A stretch of 64,000 nucleotides of DNA from Lactarius indigo (lineage: Eukaryota; Basidiomycota; Agaricomycetes; Russulales; Russulaceae). Location of the stretch: positions 1,116,001 to 1,180,000 of the forward strand of contig JAFKAC010000013.1 in the NCBI GenBank assembly GCA_025766275.1, in the 5' to 3' direction. Below are positions 49,193 through 59,800 of the stretch, piece by piece. The stretch's first letter is position 1. Every line of letters begins with the position of its first letter. A model generated the notes under the pieces. It was given only the letters and a program-made list of their open reading frames with translations, did not search any database and was not told where the DNA came from. The position numbers and the translations under genes are program-made.

Positions 49193-50731
49193 CAAGGGGG
49201 TTGCGGGACCGGAATCCCGAACCGCGGGTGGGGGGGGGGGAGGGGGGTGCCAGAGGGCCGAACGAAAAATTCCGACCTTCCTAATTTGGAAGTGATTTAC
49301 TTCACTCTTGCTCTGCGATCAGGGTTGCACCATTTGGTGAGTTGTACCAACTCATTCAGTGCGGTGTTCAACAGCATTGATGGTGGTGTCCATACTAGTA
49401 TGTTTCCTGTTCCCTCCATGGACATGTGTATGTCAAATCTGGGCAGTTTGATGGGGCGACTCAGGTGTCACGGTTTGGTTCTTTACCCAGGGCAGTATTC
49501 CGTCTTATATCATCGTAAATGCTCCTGTACCTGATGGCTGGAGCTCAGTGTGTTCTGGCCTGTGAGCACATGCAATACATTGATACGACTGCGCTTTCCC
49601 TGGCCTCCCTTGCATTCCCTAGTGTGCCGCACTCACATGCGGCCTTAGCAACTCGAACACGACACATTCCCGACTCCAGTGGCTACATCTGCAAGGTTTC
49701 GTACCGCGCAGAAGCGTGCGCGACTACTTGTGACCACCCTTATTCCCCTGGGCTCCGAGTAGCCACTATTTCCGTTCCCAACCTCGGCGCACAAGTGCGC
49801 GGCTTTAGCCATTCGACACCAGCGTGTCCGCAATCATTGCGGACCCATATACGACAGCTCGCGTTCCGCAGAGGCCTGTGCAACACCTTGCACCGCTTCA
49901 TAGGCAAGCGGCCAGCCACTGGCATTCCTGGGCAAGAACAGAACTACATACAGCAAACTGGGGTCACCACAGCAGAATGGACTTTCCGAGGCCTGTATGT
50001 TGTCAGCTTCATTTCGATCGTCTCTGCATTCTGTCGTTTCTTCCCCCCTGAGTCACTCTTCTACACTACAATCTCCCTTACTCCCTACCTACCTAGCTCT
50101 GACGTAGAGTCATCTCTTGTATTTAAACCCACCACCTTTACTGAATACAATCAGTGCTCGGTTGCCATTTTTTACCCCCTTCTTGCTCTGTGTGCTCATC
50201 CCAGAAGGCAGGCCCTACCGCAGGCACTTGAAGGATTGTTCGCAAAGCTTCATCTTGTCTTGTTTTGCCTCACCTCATCCCACTCTCAGTCTTGCTCCTG
50301 TTCCCATTCCCACTCACGTCTGTTTGTAATCACACTGGCCCTCGCCATCATGATCGTTCCAGGCTTGGCCCCCCTCTCTCCTGTCTGTAACCCCTGTGGG
50401 ATCCCCTCTGCCTTCAAACTCACACGGACTCGGCTTTGTACAGCACCAACTGTCCTGACTCCTGTGGTACCATATTCCCTTGCCAATGCGTGTTCATTGT
50501 TTACATGTAGTTGTGGTGTATTATCAGCATAGGATGAGGCATAGGACTTGAATGAACTTCATCCAACGTTGTGGAAAAATTGAAGTCGTTGTATTGCATG
50601 AAAATATGGGCACATGACCGTGACTTAAACTTACCATATATGGAAAGAGGGGGGGGGGGGGAGGGGTCCGAAACCCCCTAAAAGATGAAATCTGACTGGA
50701 TGTCAAAAATTCCGGTCCCGCAACCCCCTTG
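49193..50731. mobile_element. non-autonomous hAT element, 1.54 kb
   Basis: Both ends carry the inverted repeat CAAGGGGGTTGCGGGACCGG (perfect for 23 bp), and the element is flanked by an 8-bp direct duplication, CCTGGCTC (49185-49192 and 50732-50739). The CA..TG ends with an 8-bp duplication define the hAT superfamily. No hAT transposase is inside, so it needs one in trans. G-rich runs lie near both ends on the plus strand (49229-49247, 50648-50664). Interior: one long open frame, listed separately. Confidence 0.9.
49519..50532 (+). CDS. 337-codon open frame inside hAT element, unknown
   Basis: Uninterrupted ATG-to-stop frame filling most of the hAT element. I do not recognise the protein. 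It has Cys/His/Ser-rich stretches (SHSQSCSCSHSHSR), two hydrophobic segments (VVSFISIVSAFC, RLFVITLALAIMIV) and an imperfect internal duplication of about 100 bp (around 49630-49730 and 49790-49890). Such a length without a stop is rare by chance, but low use of TAA/TAG in biased sequence could produce it. It may be a captured gene fragment or a frame without function. Confidence 0.3.
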   Translation: MLLYLMAGAQCVLACEHMQYIDTTALSLASLAFPSVPHSHAALATRTRHIPDSSGYICKVSYRAEACATTCDHPYSPGLRVATISVPNLGAQVRGFSHSTPACPQSLRTHIRQLAFRRGLCNTLHRFIGKRPATGIPGQEQNYIQQTGVTTAEWTFRGLYVVSFISIVSAFCRFFPPESLFYTTISLTPYLPSSDVESSLVFKPTTFTEYNQCSVAIFYPLLALCAHPRRQALPQALEGLFAKLHLVLFCLTSSHSQSCSCSHSHSRLFVITLALAIMIVPGLAPLSPVCNPCGIPSAFKLTRTRLCTAPTVLTPVVPYSLANACSLFTCSCGVLSA

Positions 50732-50984
50732 CCTGGCTCACTGGAATTTGTAGAGACGATGTTGTTGCGTCTCGGCGCGCTCGGCCCGGCAAACCCGAAC
50801 CAATGCAGCGGACAGACTAGTCCGCGCCCGGACACAAATATCACCGCCGCGCACGCTCGCGGCTATTCCGAAGACTTTGGAGGACTCGTTCTATATTATC
50901 GTTAAGTTTACCAGCTTTATTCTCGCCTTTACTGTCTATTTCTGACTCCATTTGTATTACAGGTTCGTTTCATGTTTCATAGCG

Positions 50985-51262
50985 GCATCGCACCTTGCTG
51001 TTCATAGTGGACACAGGGAAGAGGGCAAGTCGGAAAGAAAATTCAAGAGACAAGAATGGGGCGTGCTAACTGCTCAGGGTAACTCAAGCAAGTTATATAG
51101 TCATCTACTTTCACAGTTGGACGAGCATATGGGCCAGTATGCGCCGATGCCCTGGCAGGTGCATCCAGGTGATTGTCGAGAAGAACTACAAAAGTTATAG
51201 ATAGGCTTACACGTGCCTATCCAAAGGATTCATGTGGGGCACTTTGGGGCACATTTCGGACC
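50985..51262. repeat. repeat X, first copy
   Basis: Diverged copy of 61183-61425. Shared stretches include TGTTCATA near the start, AAGTTATATAG / AGGTTATATAC, AGGTGCATC and the end TCATGTGGGGCACTT. Part of the unit that repeats between RPS18 copies; no gene seen. Confidence 0.65.
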
Positions 51263-51559
51263 TGTGATGTGCAAAGATGGAAGATGAAAAGTATAGTGCA
51301 CCCTTGAGTGCACCTGCAATCTGGTCGAGAATCTGGTGGACGAAGGTAGGCACGGGCTTAGGCTTACGATATCGTACATTAGGAACCTTGTTAGGAACCT
51401 ACCCGGACTCGGTTAACCGTCTACGCGTCACGCGTCACGCCGCATTGTATTTGGAGCTAGCTGCACAATCAGCACGCCTGCGAACTGCACCCAGGAGGAA
51501 TTGGTCTTGCCTAAGATCTATATCTATATTCGCTTGATACGGGAGCACAGCTCTGACAA

Positions 51560-52720
51560 TGACTATATAAGGCAGTTCCTGCTTGCTTGCGGCCTCTTCT
51601 TTGGATGCCGACATTTTGAAATATTCTCTCACATTCTCGATTTTCTCTTCGATTGGACGTGCCAGTGTTCTTGAAAAAGGACTCGCGCACTCCTCCCCCC
51701 CCTAATAATTTAGGGCCCTAATCCTCGAGGTCAATGGACCTGGCCTGGCGGCTTCGATATGGGCGCTCTGCAGTTATCCTCTGATTTTCTCTTGGAGTTC
51801 CCGGGGCTGTGCCATGGTGTGTGTGTGTCCCTCTTGTTGGGGGTCCCACTCGCTCTTTAGGACTAGCATATTCTCAAGATTGATGAGGACACCACTTCTG
51901 CGGGCTTCTCCGTTCCCAATCGATCGATTTCATCACTACATTGCCAAACGAACAGAACCCTGTTTGAGGGTCCGGTCGCCTAGGGTCCGTGTGGCCCCAG
52001 TTTAGCCTTATTCGAGGGTTATTTTTTTTTTGCCGCTATCTAAGGGCGACTCCTCTTGACCGGCACGCGAATGAGCCCAGGGTTCTGGTTCGTTTGGCAG
52101 TGTAGTCTCGTGACTTGAGCTTATGACACGTTTTATTATACATTATCAAGTGGTGCTACCGTGACGCTTGCGGCCCAGTGTGCTAGTACTACGAATTGCC
52201 AGTGCTTGCATTTCTCTGTATATTCCTACACGTAAGTAAGTGCAGATACCTGACGGAGCACCCCTCAATTGGGTGGACGGGCTCGTGCACCACTTCCGCG
52301 CCTAATCCTTGAAGTCATTGAACCACTCGGCGAGGACCGGGGAACCACCTCTGTACGAGGCGCTTTGCCTTGCGTTCTGCACCCGTCCTCTCTCCCCGGG
52401 ACCTCAGGCAAATAGACGTTTTCAGAGAGGCTGTGCTACCACAGGGCCCTCCTTACGTGTATTTTTCAGGGCCTCACGCCGACTCTTCAGGGAAAGCACA
52501 TATTAGTAGCTGGCACTCCCCACAAGATGAACGAGGACACAGCCCTTACTGGCCCGCGCTTTAGCATTTCTCCATACCTCCCCCGTAGAATCGCTAGGAT
52601 GATCGCCACCTCTTGGGCGTCCGTTCCCAATCGACGGTTCCACCACTGGTCTTGAGATGTTCGACTCGCTCAAAAGGCATCGGGGAAGAGGTCTTGGCTC
52701 GCTTCGACGTGACAAAACAC
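51560..52720. repeat. repeat Y, first copy (upstream flank of RPS18 copy B)
   Basis: Diverged copy of 62528-63060, with insertions. Shared landmarks are ATATAAGGCAGTTC, GATATGGGCGCTCTGCAG (51754 and 62719), GAGGACACAGCC / AAGGACACAGCC, and CCTCTTGGGCGTCCGTTC (52609 and 62986). It leads directly into an RPS18 pseudogene in both places. No gene seen. Confidence 0.7.
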
Positions 52721-52773
52721 TCTGTCTCATTGTTCACTTCCCTTTCACAGATAGCTACTTTTACTCCACCATC

Positions 52774-52997
52774 GTGTCACTTGTCTTCCCTGGGTCCCAT
52801 CAACACAGATGTTGGCTCAGTATGCGGTGCATTACATCTCGAGCTTATCGAAGAGCCGCCTTTTTTGCCGAGGTTTCCAGAGTAGGCGAACTTAACTCGG
52901 ATGAACTAGAGCGGATCGTGACGATCGCCCAGAACCCGGCGCAGTTCAAGGCCCCCACGTGGCTCCTGACTTGTCGATGCGCCGAAGAAGCGTGGAA
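52774..52997 (+). pseudogene. RPS18 pseudogene, copy B
   Basis: Matches the RPS18 gene at DNA level but the start codon is GTG (52774). The end of exon 1, intron 1 and most of exon 2 are deleted (CCATCAACAC runs straight into AGATGTTGGC), and a second deletion removes from TGGCTCCTGAC to the last codons (GCCGAAGAAGCGTGG). What remains of exon 3 still reads [18 protein letters not shown]. It cannot make a functional protein. Confidence 0.9.
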
Positions 52998-53637
52998 AAG
53001 CAACTGTTCGTGCTGGAAGTACCCATGCACGCTCGCCGCCTCCGATGTAAATGTGTCATTTGTTTGTCTTTCAACCTATGCATGTATGATCGGGTGTAAC
53101 GGCGTGATCTGCTCTTCCACAATTTTTGGCGGAATTGTTGCAACACAGCGAGATTTTTACAAAAAAAAAAAAAAAAAGGAGCGTGTTATTGTAAGGAACA
53201 TATTAGAAGATATCGGGTCCCTAATTCGGCGGTATAATCAAAGCAAGGTTGAGAGATGTGTGGTGTCCGAAGGAGGGGCAAGGGAATGTATGTAATCCTG
53301 TCACAACGCAACATGAGATCGCAATGTATATCAAATCATAACTTTCGTGTTTCACAGAAAATCGGGGGCGTTGTAGAGACGTCGAGTCCTCTGAGTTGGA
53401 AGGTAGAGAGGATCTACCACCAAAGAGGGGGGGAGGAAAGAGGCAGAGGGAGGAATACAGCTAATGGCAAGGGAGAGACAACAGAGAGATGAGACGAGGG
53501 CAAGCGACGAATATGAGATAACGAGGCGATGACTTGCGATGACAGATTTAAGAGTGCCCCATATTGAACCTGACTTCCGGGACAATCACACAGAGTATAG
53601 GTGACAGACGGCGACCAAGCGCTGTGTATATTCAGTG
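52998..53637. repeat. RPS18-downstream segment, unit B, left part
   Basis: Homologous to 43145-43780 of unit A (for example TGGTGTCCGAAGGAGG and GCTGTGTATATTCA). It carries an A-run near 53160-53177. The segment is cut at 53638 by the Plavaka-like transposon and resumes at 59801. Confidence 0.75.
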
Positions 53638-53639
53638 GA

Positions 53640-53674
53640 CATCAGGGAAAACCTCCCGGGCTAGCGAGCGATAA
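53640..53674 (+). repeat. left terminal inverted repeat of the transposon
   Basis: Begins CATCAGGGAAAACCTCCC. Followed to about 53840 by many GATAAT / ATTATC words in both orientations. Confidence 0.88.
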
Positions 53675-54135
53675 TTCCGCTAAATTATCGCTAAATTATC
53701 GGAATTATTAGATTATCACTTATTTCTTTGCCACAACTAAAATAGTACTAATTTATCAATAATTGTTTGATATTCGCTAATAGGCCGGTGATAATTTGGT
53801 GCAAAATTATCACCGCTTAGCATCGGATTATCACGCCGTAGCACACATTTATCACATTTTAGAAACTAACTTTATTTGGCCTATTGTAACGAATGGAGGC
53901 CGGAACCAAAACAATGGTAGCGAGTGTGACAATGTAACAACAAAACTAAACAGGAGATCTTGCAGGAGATCAGATCCGAGTAGATGATACCAAACCGAAC
54001 AAGGAGCAATCGAGATCAAATATGATACCCACTGTTGACTGTTTATCTTATCAGCGATGTCAGTTATGATGACGTGCAAAACTCACAGTGGGTGTGCTTT
54101 CAATGATAAGGTGTTGAAACCTACAAGGGGGACTT

Positions 54136-56262
54136 TCATTCTTCAAGCTCGTCGAGATCGATATCAGCAATTGCAAACGATGGCGGCACCCCAATATTTC
54201 CGATGGGCCAGCTACAAGAGTACTGGTCAGTTATGACAAATGGTGCTAACCGTGGAAGACTCACCTTGCTCGAGTGTATATATCACTCATCATGATGTGA
54301 AACGCACCTTCTCGGTTCTCCTGGATGTGCTTGAAGGTATTCACGTGGCCTTGATAGACATCCATGTACGCGTTCTGAGAAAACTCTGAGACCTGGTGCT
54401 CACCTGTACGCCACTCATACAGAGTGGCATACAGCTGAAAGATTAAGTTAGTGCAGTACAGGGCAAACAGAAACATATGACATACCGCAGTTGCAACCAG
54501 GGCGACCATGGGAATAGGAACCTCCCGATTTACCTGCCCATTGGCACCTTGATAAGTTGGGAAAAGATGTTCGAATTGAGACGCAAATGATGTTGCCCCG
54601 CCAGTAAAATACACATCCCGAACAGCGGCGATGATTCGATCATTTCGATAAGGCCGTGAGCGCCTCACCAATGAATTGACCATGAGGCCCTGATGATGTC
54701 GTTAGGTTAACATGTACCATCAGCATGTTTCGCACTTACGCAAGGGAAAGTATAGGTGTACGAGGATAGCTGCCTCTCAACAACTTCAGCTATAACATTT
54801 GCCGAACCCATGGAGAAGAATCCCCCCAAAACAATTGCGTTACACCGTTCCTTGACTTCGGCTCGAATAAGGGAGATCCGGGCACGTGGCTGACAGTTGC
54901 CATTAGTGAAGTAATCGTAAAAAAACATAAGACGTACGAGAGAAACAAGCTTGGCGACATATTCGTCGTCAGCTTCAAGTCGGCGTTGAACAATTGCTCC
55001 GCCGAGTTGGTGACTCACAGCGGCAGCACTGAGAGCATCTCTGGAGAAGGCGAACGCGACAGATCCATCTGGGAAGGCATCTTGAAATACGAGGGTTGCG
55101 CGAAGATTCTCGATCGCTTTCTGAACGATTGTACGGATTACCGGTTGCTGGTGTCTCAGCAAGAGTTTAGTGGAGCCATCAGTAAAAACTAAATCTGTAT
55201 CAGCACGTGTGACTTTAGGTGACTCGGGCGTCGCACGCCTCCTCGCAAGTGCTACAGTTGGCGATGGAGTCTCAACTACGTGTAATGATCAGCCATCGGA
55301 AAAGACGCACAAGAAAAAGAAAAATCACCTGACAGTTCAGCCAGGTGCGTTCCTGGGCTAGGCATTGTGATCGGCGTAGTGGGCACAGGAGTAGCACTAC
55401 CCTGAGTACCGGGACTGGTGGTCTGCCTAAGTCTCGGCTCAGCCAGACGCGTTCTTGGGCTAGGTATCGGCGTCGGTGTAGTCGGCACTGGGGTAGCACG
55501 ACCAGAAACACCAGGACTGGCAGTACTCTGGCTAAGTCTCAGACCCATTGGGCGAGACACGTCTATACCACCTGTACCACTCCAGGTGGCCCGCTGTGAA
55601 GTAGATATTAGCTTAAATGGGCTTATGGACGTTGCAAACTTACCTCGGTGGCCATAGCGTCAGCGAATCTAGCCGGGTGTTTGAGAGCGAGTTCAACCAG
55701 CTGCTCTTCATCCTCTTCCTCGGAATCTGTCAAGCCATCATGACCATCAACTTCAGGGATGGGAAAGTTATCAGAGGACAGCGTGCGGGTGATGGTGGTA
55801 TCAGAGTGACCGGTGTAAAAAGTCGGAGCTGAAATTTTTTTGTATGTTAGAGGAACAAACAGATTAGTAATCCTTTCCCTCACCGCGTTGGAGTTGAACT
55901 TGTTTACCCTTTATCGCGCTACTATCTGACTCTTGTTGATTCACCATCTCGTTTTCATGGGCCATCCTGAGTGGCATTGGACGACCCTGGGAAGGGCCTG
56001 CTTATACACCAAGGTCAGATCTACCACGCCATCTCTCTGCGATATACTTACCAACAATTCGGGCTCTCTTAGACCCGCTCGCCTGCATTTCCAGGGGCGT
56101 GGAAGTAGTGGTGTCAATGGAGCTAGAGGTACGTTTCTCGCCTGCTTGAAATGGAACCGTAACAGTACTCGGTGTTTGCAATGGAGCAACATTTTCGTTC
56201 CGCGCTGGATTCACGCGACCACTCAACCCACCCCTCTGAGAACGGCGGGTTCGTGGGGCCAT
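54136..56262 (-). CDS. DUF6532-like accessory protein of the transposon
   Basis: Start MAPRTRRSQRGGLSGR with a basic N-terminus. Spliced exons then give an acidic stretch (GLTDSEEEDEEQLVELALKH), a Thr/Pro-rich region with a 30-residue unit repeated twice (ATPVPTTPTPIPSPRTRLAE, ATPVPTTPITMPSPGTHLAE), and a globular part: QPVIRTIVQKAIENL, FCSMGSANVIAEVV-like GGFFSMGSANVIAEVV, RNDRIIAAVRDVYFTGGATS, VPIPMVALVATA, LYEWRTGEHQVSEFSQNAYM and VYQGHVNTFKHIQENREGAF. It ends IDLDELEE with TGA at 54138-54136. The globular part resembles DUF6532, a basidiomycete family of unknown function (assigned from memory). Its place inside the element, divergent from the transposase, suggests a role in transposition or its regulation; it has no recognisable catalytic motif. 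Confidence 0.7.
55340..55550. repeat. two-unit tandem repeat in the DUF6532-like gene
   Basis: Two diverged copies of roughly 95-100 bp, each with CGTTC.TGGGCTAGG and GTAGCAC, code for the Thr/Pro-rich units of the accessory protein. A weaker third unit may lie near 55190-55280. Confidence 0.6.
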
Positions 56263-56433
56263 GTATGGTGCTCAAAGCTGAAGGCAACGAGAACGAGGAG
56301 ATGGAATGGGGAACCTGGCGAAAGTAAGTTCTCTTTATATCAATTGTCAATCGGACTAACTAAAAAGTGTTAATAGGGCCCCGCTCATCGCGTTGGAGTG
56401 TCGCGCCCTCCTTCCTGCCTCACCACCACTATC
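56263..56433. promoter_or_regulatory. divergent promoter of the transposon
   Basis: 171 bp between the two start codons; probably drives both genes of the element together. No motif identified. Confidence 0.5.
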
Positions 56434-59400
56434 ATGAGCCGAGTACAAGTCCGTTGTCGTGGCTGCAATCGGGTCTTTACCCCTCGCGGCCTTTCTCAAC
56501 ATGTCAACAGATCCCCGCATCTGAGCTGTCGCGCCTCACAAGCGGCTATGCAATCGCCGTGCGCATTTCAAACACGCACAGTGTCAACATTAGCAGCAAA
56601 CTTAATTCCCACATCATGGGACCACGACGGAGGCATTGGCGACGTCCCAAGTTCCGGACTTAGCACAACACCTATAGTCGATACAGGTAATATCTTCTTG
56701 TCGTGTGCAGGTGACTTTCTAATGTGTTGTTTTCAGATGCCGGCGATGGTGCTGACACTGGGGCCGCTAACTGTGAAGACGCCCCTGATCCAGATGATGC
56801 TATTGATGCCGACGTTCTCGAATCTCTAGCTCAAGACTTCAACTTTCGTGCCACCACTGCGCCTGATCAAGGTGCTCCCACATCATCGAGTCAGTCTCAA
56901 CCAGTCAGGTCGCCGTCTCCAGACCCGGAGCTGCCACCATCTGTACACTCTGAGCACGGCAACTCAGGTGGCCTACCAAAATTGATTGTCGACACCTTCC
57001 CATCCGGCAGTCCAGGTGCACCAATACCCGGTGCACAACAGGGTTCTAACGTATATCAGTCCAGTCAAGACCTTTTCGGGTCCTCTATTTGGGCCCCCTT
57101 TCGCACTCAGTGTGACTGGGAGATTGCGCGTTGGGCTAAGTTACGGGGGCCGTCATCGTCAGCTGTCGCTGATTTACTTGCAATCCCCGAGGTACGTACA
57201 CCATTGCTTTTGTTTATCGTGTTGCTAACGCCAATTGGAAGGTCACCGACAAACTTGGGCTGTCCTATCGCACACCTAAAGAGCTAAATGACATTATCGA
57301 CAAGGAGTTGCCGGGGTGCCCTCCATTCCAGTGCCAGGACCTAACCATCGCTGGTGACGCCTATGAATTTTATTTCCGCGACGCACTGCAATGTATTCGA
57401 TCCCTATATGGCAACCCCGAATTTGCGCATGACCTGACATTTGCGCCAGAGCGCCACTATGTTGACGATGGGCGGGCGTGCCGTGTGTACAGTGAGATGC
57501 ACACCGGCGATTGGTGGTGGGCAGTGCAGGTGCGTCATTGTTTTTTTTGGACAGGTTCGAGTACTCACAAGTTGTAATAGACGTCCCTCGAGGCACATCG
57601 ACCGGGCGCTACTGTCGTCCCAGTCATAATTTCTTCGGACAAGACTCAGCTCACACTTTTCCGTGGCAAGACGGCGTATCCTGTTTATCTAACTATTGGA
57701 AATATTCCAAAAGATATCCGTCGCAAGCCGTCACACCGCGCTCAAATACTAATTGGGTACCTTCCAACTGCCCGGCTTGAAGGGATCAACAATAAGGCCG
57801 CTCGACGGCATGCTCTCGGCAATGTCTTCCACCTGTGTATGCGAAAGATCCTGGCTCCAATTGCGTCCCATGGTGAAACAGGTATTGCAATGATGAGCGG
57901 GGATGGCATCTGGCGCCGGTGCCATCCCATTTTTTCTGTGTTTGTTGGTGATTATCCCGAGCAGGTCCTGGTGACGTGCACATACTCCGGCCGGTGCCCG
58001 AAGTGTACTGTGCATCGCAACAATATCGGTGACTATTCCAGCTTCCCTCCCCGCAATTATGATGAAGCATTGGAAACGTTTCGTTTAGCAGATGGGGATG
58101 TACTTCCATTCCATGCCGCGTGTCGTGAAGCAGGCCTCAAGCCTATCTTCCATCCTTTCTGGGAGGCACTTCCCCTCACCGACGTCTTCATCTCGATCAC
58201 ACCCGATATTCTGCATCAGATGCTTCAGGGCACCATGAAGCATTTGATTGCATGGCTCACCAGTACCTTCGGGCCAGTAAAAATCGATGCGCGCTGTAGG
58301 TCCTTACCGCCAAATCACCATATCACAACTTTTGTCCGGGGTATCTCAACGCTTTCTCGGGTCTCAGGTCTCGAACATAAACAGATGTGCAAGATCCTCC
58401 TTGGACTCGTTCTCGATCTCCCGCTTCCTTCTGGAGAAGCCCCTTCGCGGATTATCAAGACTGTACGCGCGCTACTTGATTTCTTATACCTTGCGCAGCT
58501 TCCATCACACACAACTGACACATTGCTGCGCCTTGAGCAGTCCCTATCTCGATTTCACGACAATAAAGAGGTATTTGTCGATCTCGGTGTTCGCGAACAC
58601 TTCCATATCCCCAAGTTCCACAGCATGATGCATTACAAATCGTCAATCACCCTATTTGGCACCACAGACAATTACAACACGGAGCAAACTGAGCGGCTCC
58701 ATATTGACTTCACGAAGGACGCCTACCGTGCGACTAATCATAAAGATGAGTACCCACAGATGACCGCTTGGCTGGAGCGCCGCGAGAAAATCCAACAGCA
58801 TGGAACATTTGTCACATGGCGGCAGCAAGCCCAACAAGAAACCGTCCAAGAGTTGATGCCAATTGGACCCCCAAAACCTGTTCTGCGTACCATCCAAATG
58901 ACTCGACACCCTTCTCGGAAGGCGGTTTCCTTCGACACCCTTGCTGACAAATACCGAGCGTTAGACTTCCAGGATGCACTCGCCGACTTTATTGCTCGGA
59001 TCAACCACCCTCAAGCCTCCGCAACAGCATTGAGGGCTCTAGCTGAAGACACTTTGTTGCCCTTCCGCTCCGTCCCTGTTTACCACAAGATCAAATTCAT
59101 CTCATCACATGGCTCGGAAATTGTCGACGTTGTACATGCCCGGCCGGAGCAAAGGGACGCACGCGGTCGTGTGATACCATCACGATTTGACACGGTTATT
59201 GTCCACGGTAACGCCCAAGTTGGTGCGCTTCGAAACAAAGGTAAGTTCGTGTAATATTGGTGTTATAGCTGTCTAACTGCTACTCAGGTCCCCGAATAGC
59301 TCAGGTCCGTGTCGTATTTCAACTACCAAGCAAGGTGATTCAACAAGTCTTCCTATCTTCGGACATCGCCCTACCGACGCACCTTGCCTACGTGGAATGG

Positions 59401-59640
59401 TTTTCCCCGATCCCCACTGTGCCCGACAGTAATGACCTTTACAAGGTATCTAGGTTAACTCAAAATGGCCGGCACCTTGCCAGCGTCATCCCCGTTGATC
59501 ATCTCTTTTCTAGTGTACATTTATTACCTCGCTTTGGACCGGAGACTTTGGAATGGAACACATTTTCGGTACTCGAACTATGCCGTAACTTCTACATAAA
59601 CCCCTTTAGTAACCGAGATGTCTTTCTCTTATGTTTGTAG
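56434..59640 (+). CDS. Plavaka-like transposase, full length
   Basis: Start MSRVQVRCRGCNRVFTPRG with an N-terminal zinc finger (C-x2-C ... H). An acidic, Ser/Pro-rich linker follows, then the core: WAPFRTQCDWEIARWAKLRG, GLSYRTPKELNDIIDKELPG, FYFRDALQCIRSLYGN, LTFAPERHYVDD, MHTGDWWWAVQ. An intron (57529-57580) leads to RPGATVVPVIISSDKTQLTL, KTAYPVYLTIGNIPKDIRRK, GYLPTARLEGI, GRCPKCTVHRNNIGDY, TPDILHQMLQGTMKHLIAWL and FHSMMHYKSSITLFGTTDNY. A last intron near 59244-59287 leads to a C-terminal beta-rich part ending VFLLCL at TAG 59638-59640. This order matches the Plavaka transposase family of fungi (from memory). Total near 1,000 residues with no stop or frameshift. Acidic catalytic residues were not assigned. 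Confidence 0.85.
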
Positions 59641-59763
59641 ATAATCCGTGATAAACTAGTGATAAACTAGTGATAAATTATCGACTACGCCAGCGCTAGT
59701 AATTTTTTGTTCCTTAGCATCAATTAGTAGTTCATTATCTCTCTTACTCCAATTATTGATAAT

Positions 59764-59798
59764 TTATCGCTCGCTAGCTTGGGAGGTTTTCCCTGATG
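59764..59798 (-). repeat. right terminal inverted repeat of the transposon
   Basis: Reverse complement begins CATCAGGGAAAACCTCCC, identical to the left end over 18 bp. Subterminal GTGATAAACTA repeats precede it. Confidence 0.88.
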
Positions 59799-59800
59799 GA

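Larger units (their letters stand above)
53640..59798. mobile_element. two-gene DNA transposon with Plavaka-like transposase, 6.16 kb
   Basis: The terminal inverted repeats are about 35 bp: CATCAGGGAAAACCTCCC, two mismatched bases, then GCTAGCGAGCGATAA. The element is flanked by GA on both sides (53638-53639, 59799-59800), consistent with a 2-bp target duplication. Removing element plus one GA restores a sequence collinear with unit A (TATTCA..GAGG..GGTTTAAAT, near 43770-43798). The subterminal DNA is rich in GATAAT / ATTATC words, and GTGATAAACTA is repeated near 59648-59680; these are likely transposase-binding sites. Inside are a transposase gene (plus) and a DUF6532-like gene (minus), divergent from a 171-bp gap. 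All frames are open, so it looks young and potentially active. Confidence 0.85.

Noticed and set aside
57511..57780. Alternative frame through the transposase after WWWAVQ
   Set aside because: The true exon starts after the TAG acceptor at 57580 and reads TSLEAHRPGATVVPVII, which matches the family; the other frame does not.
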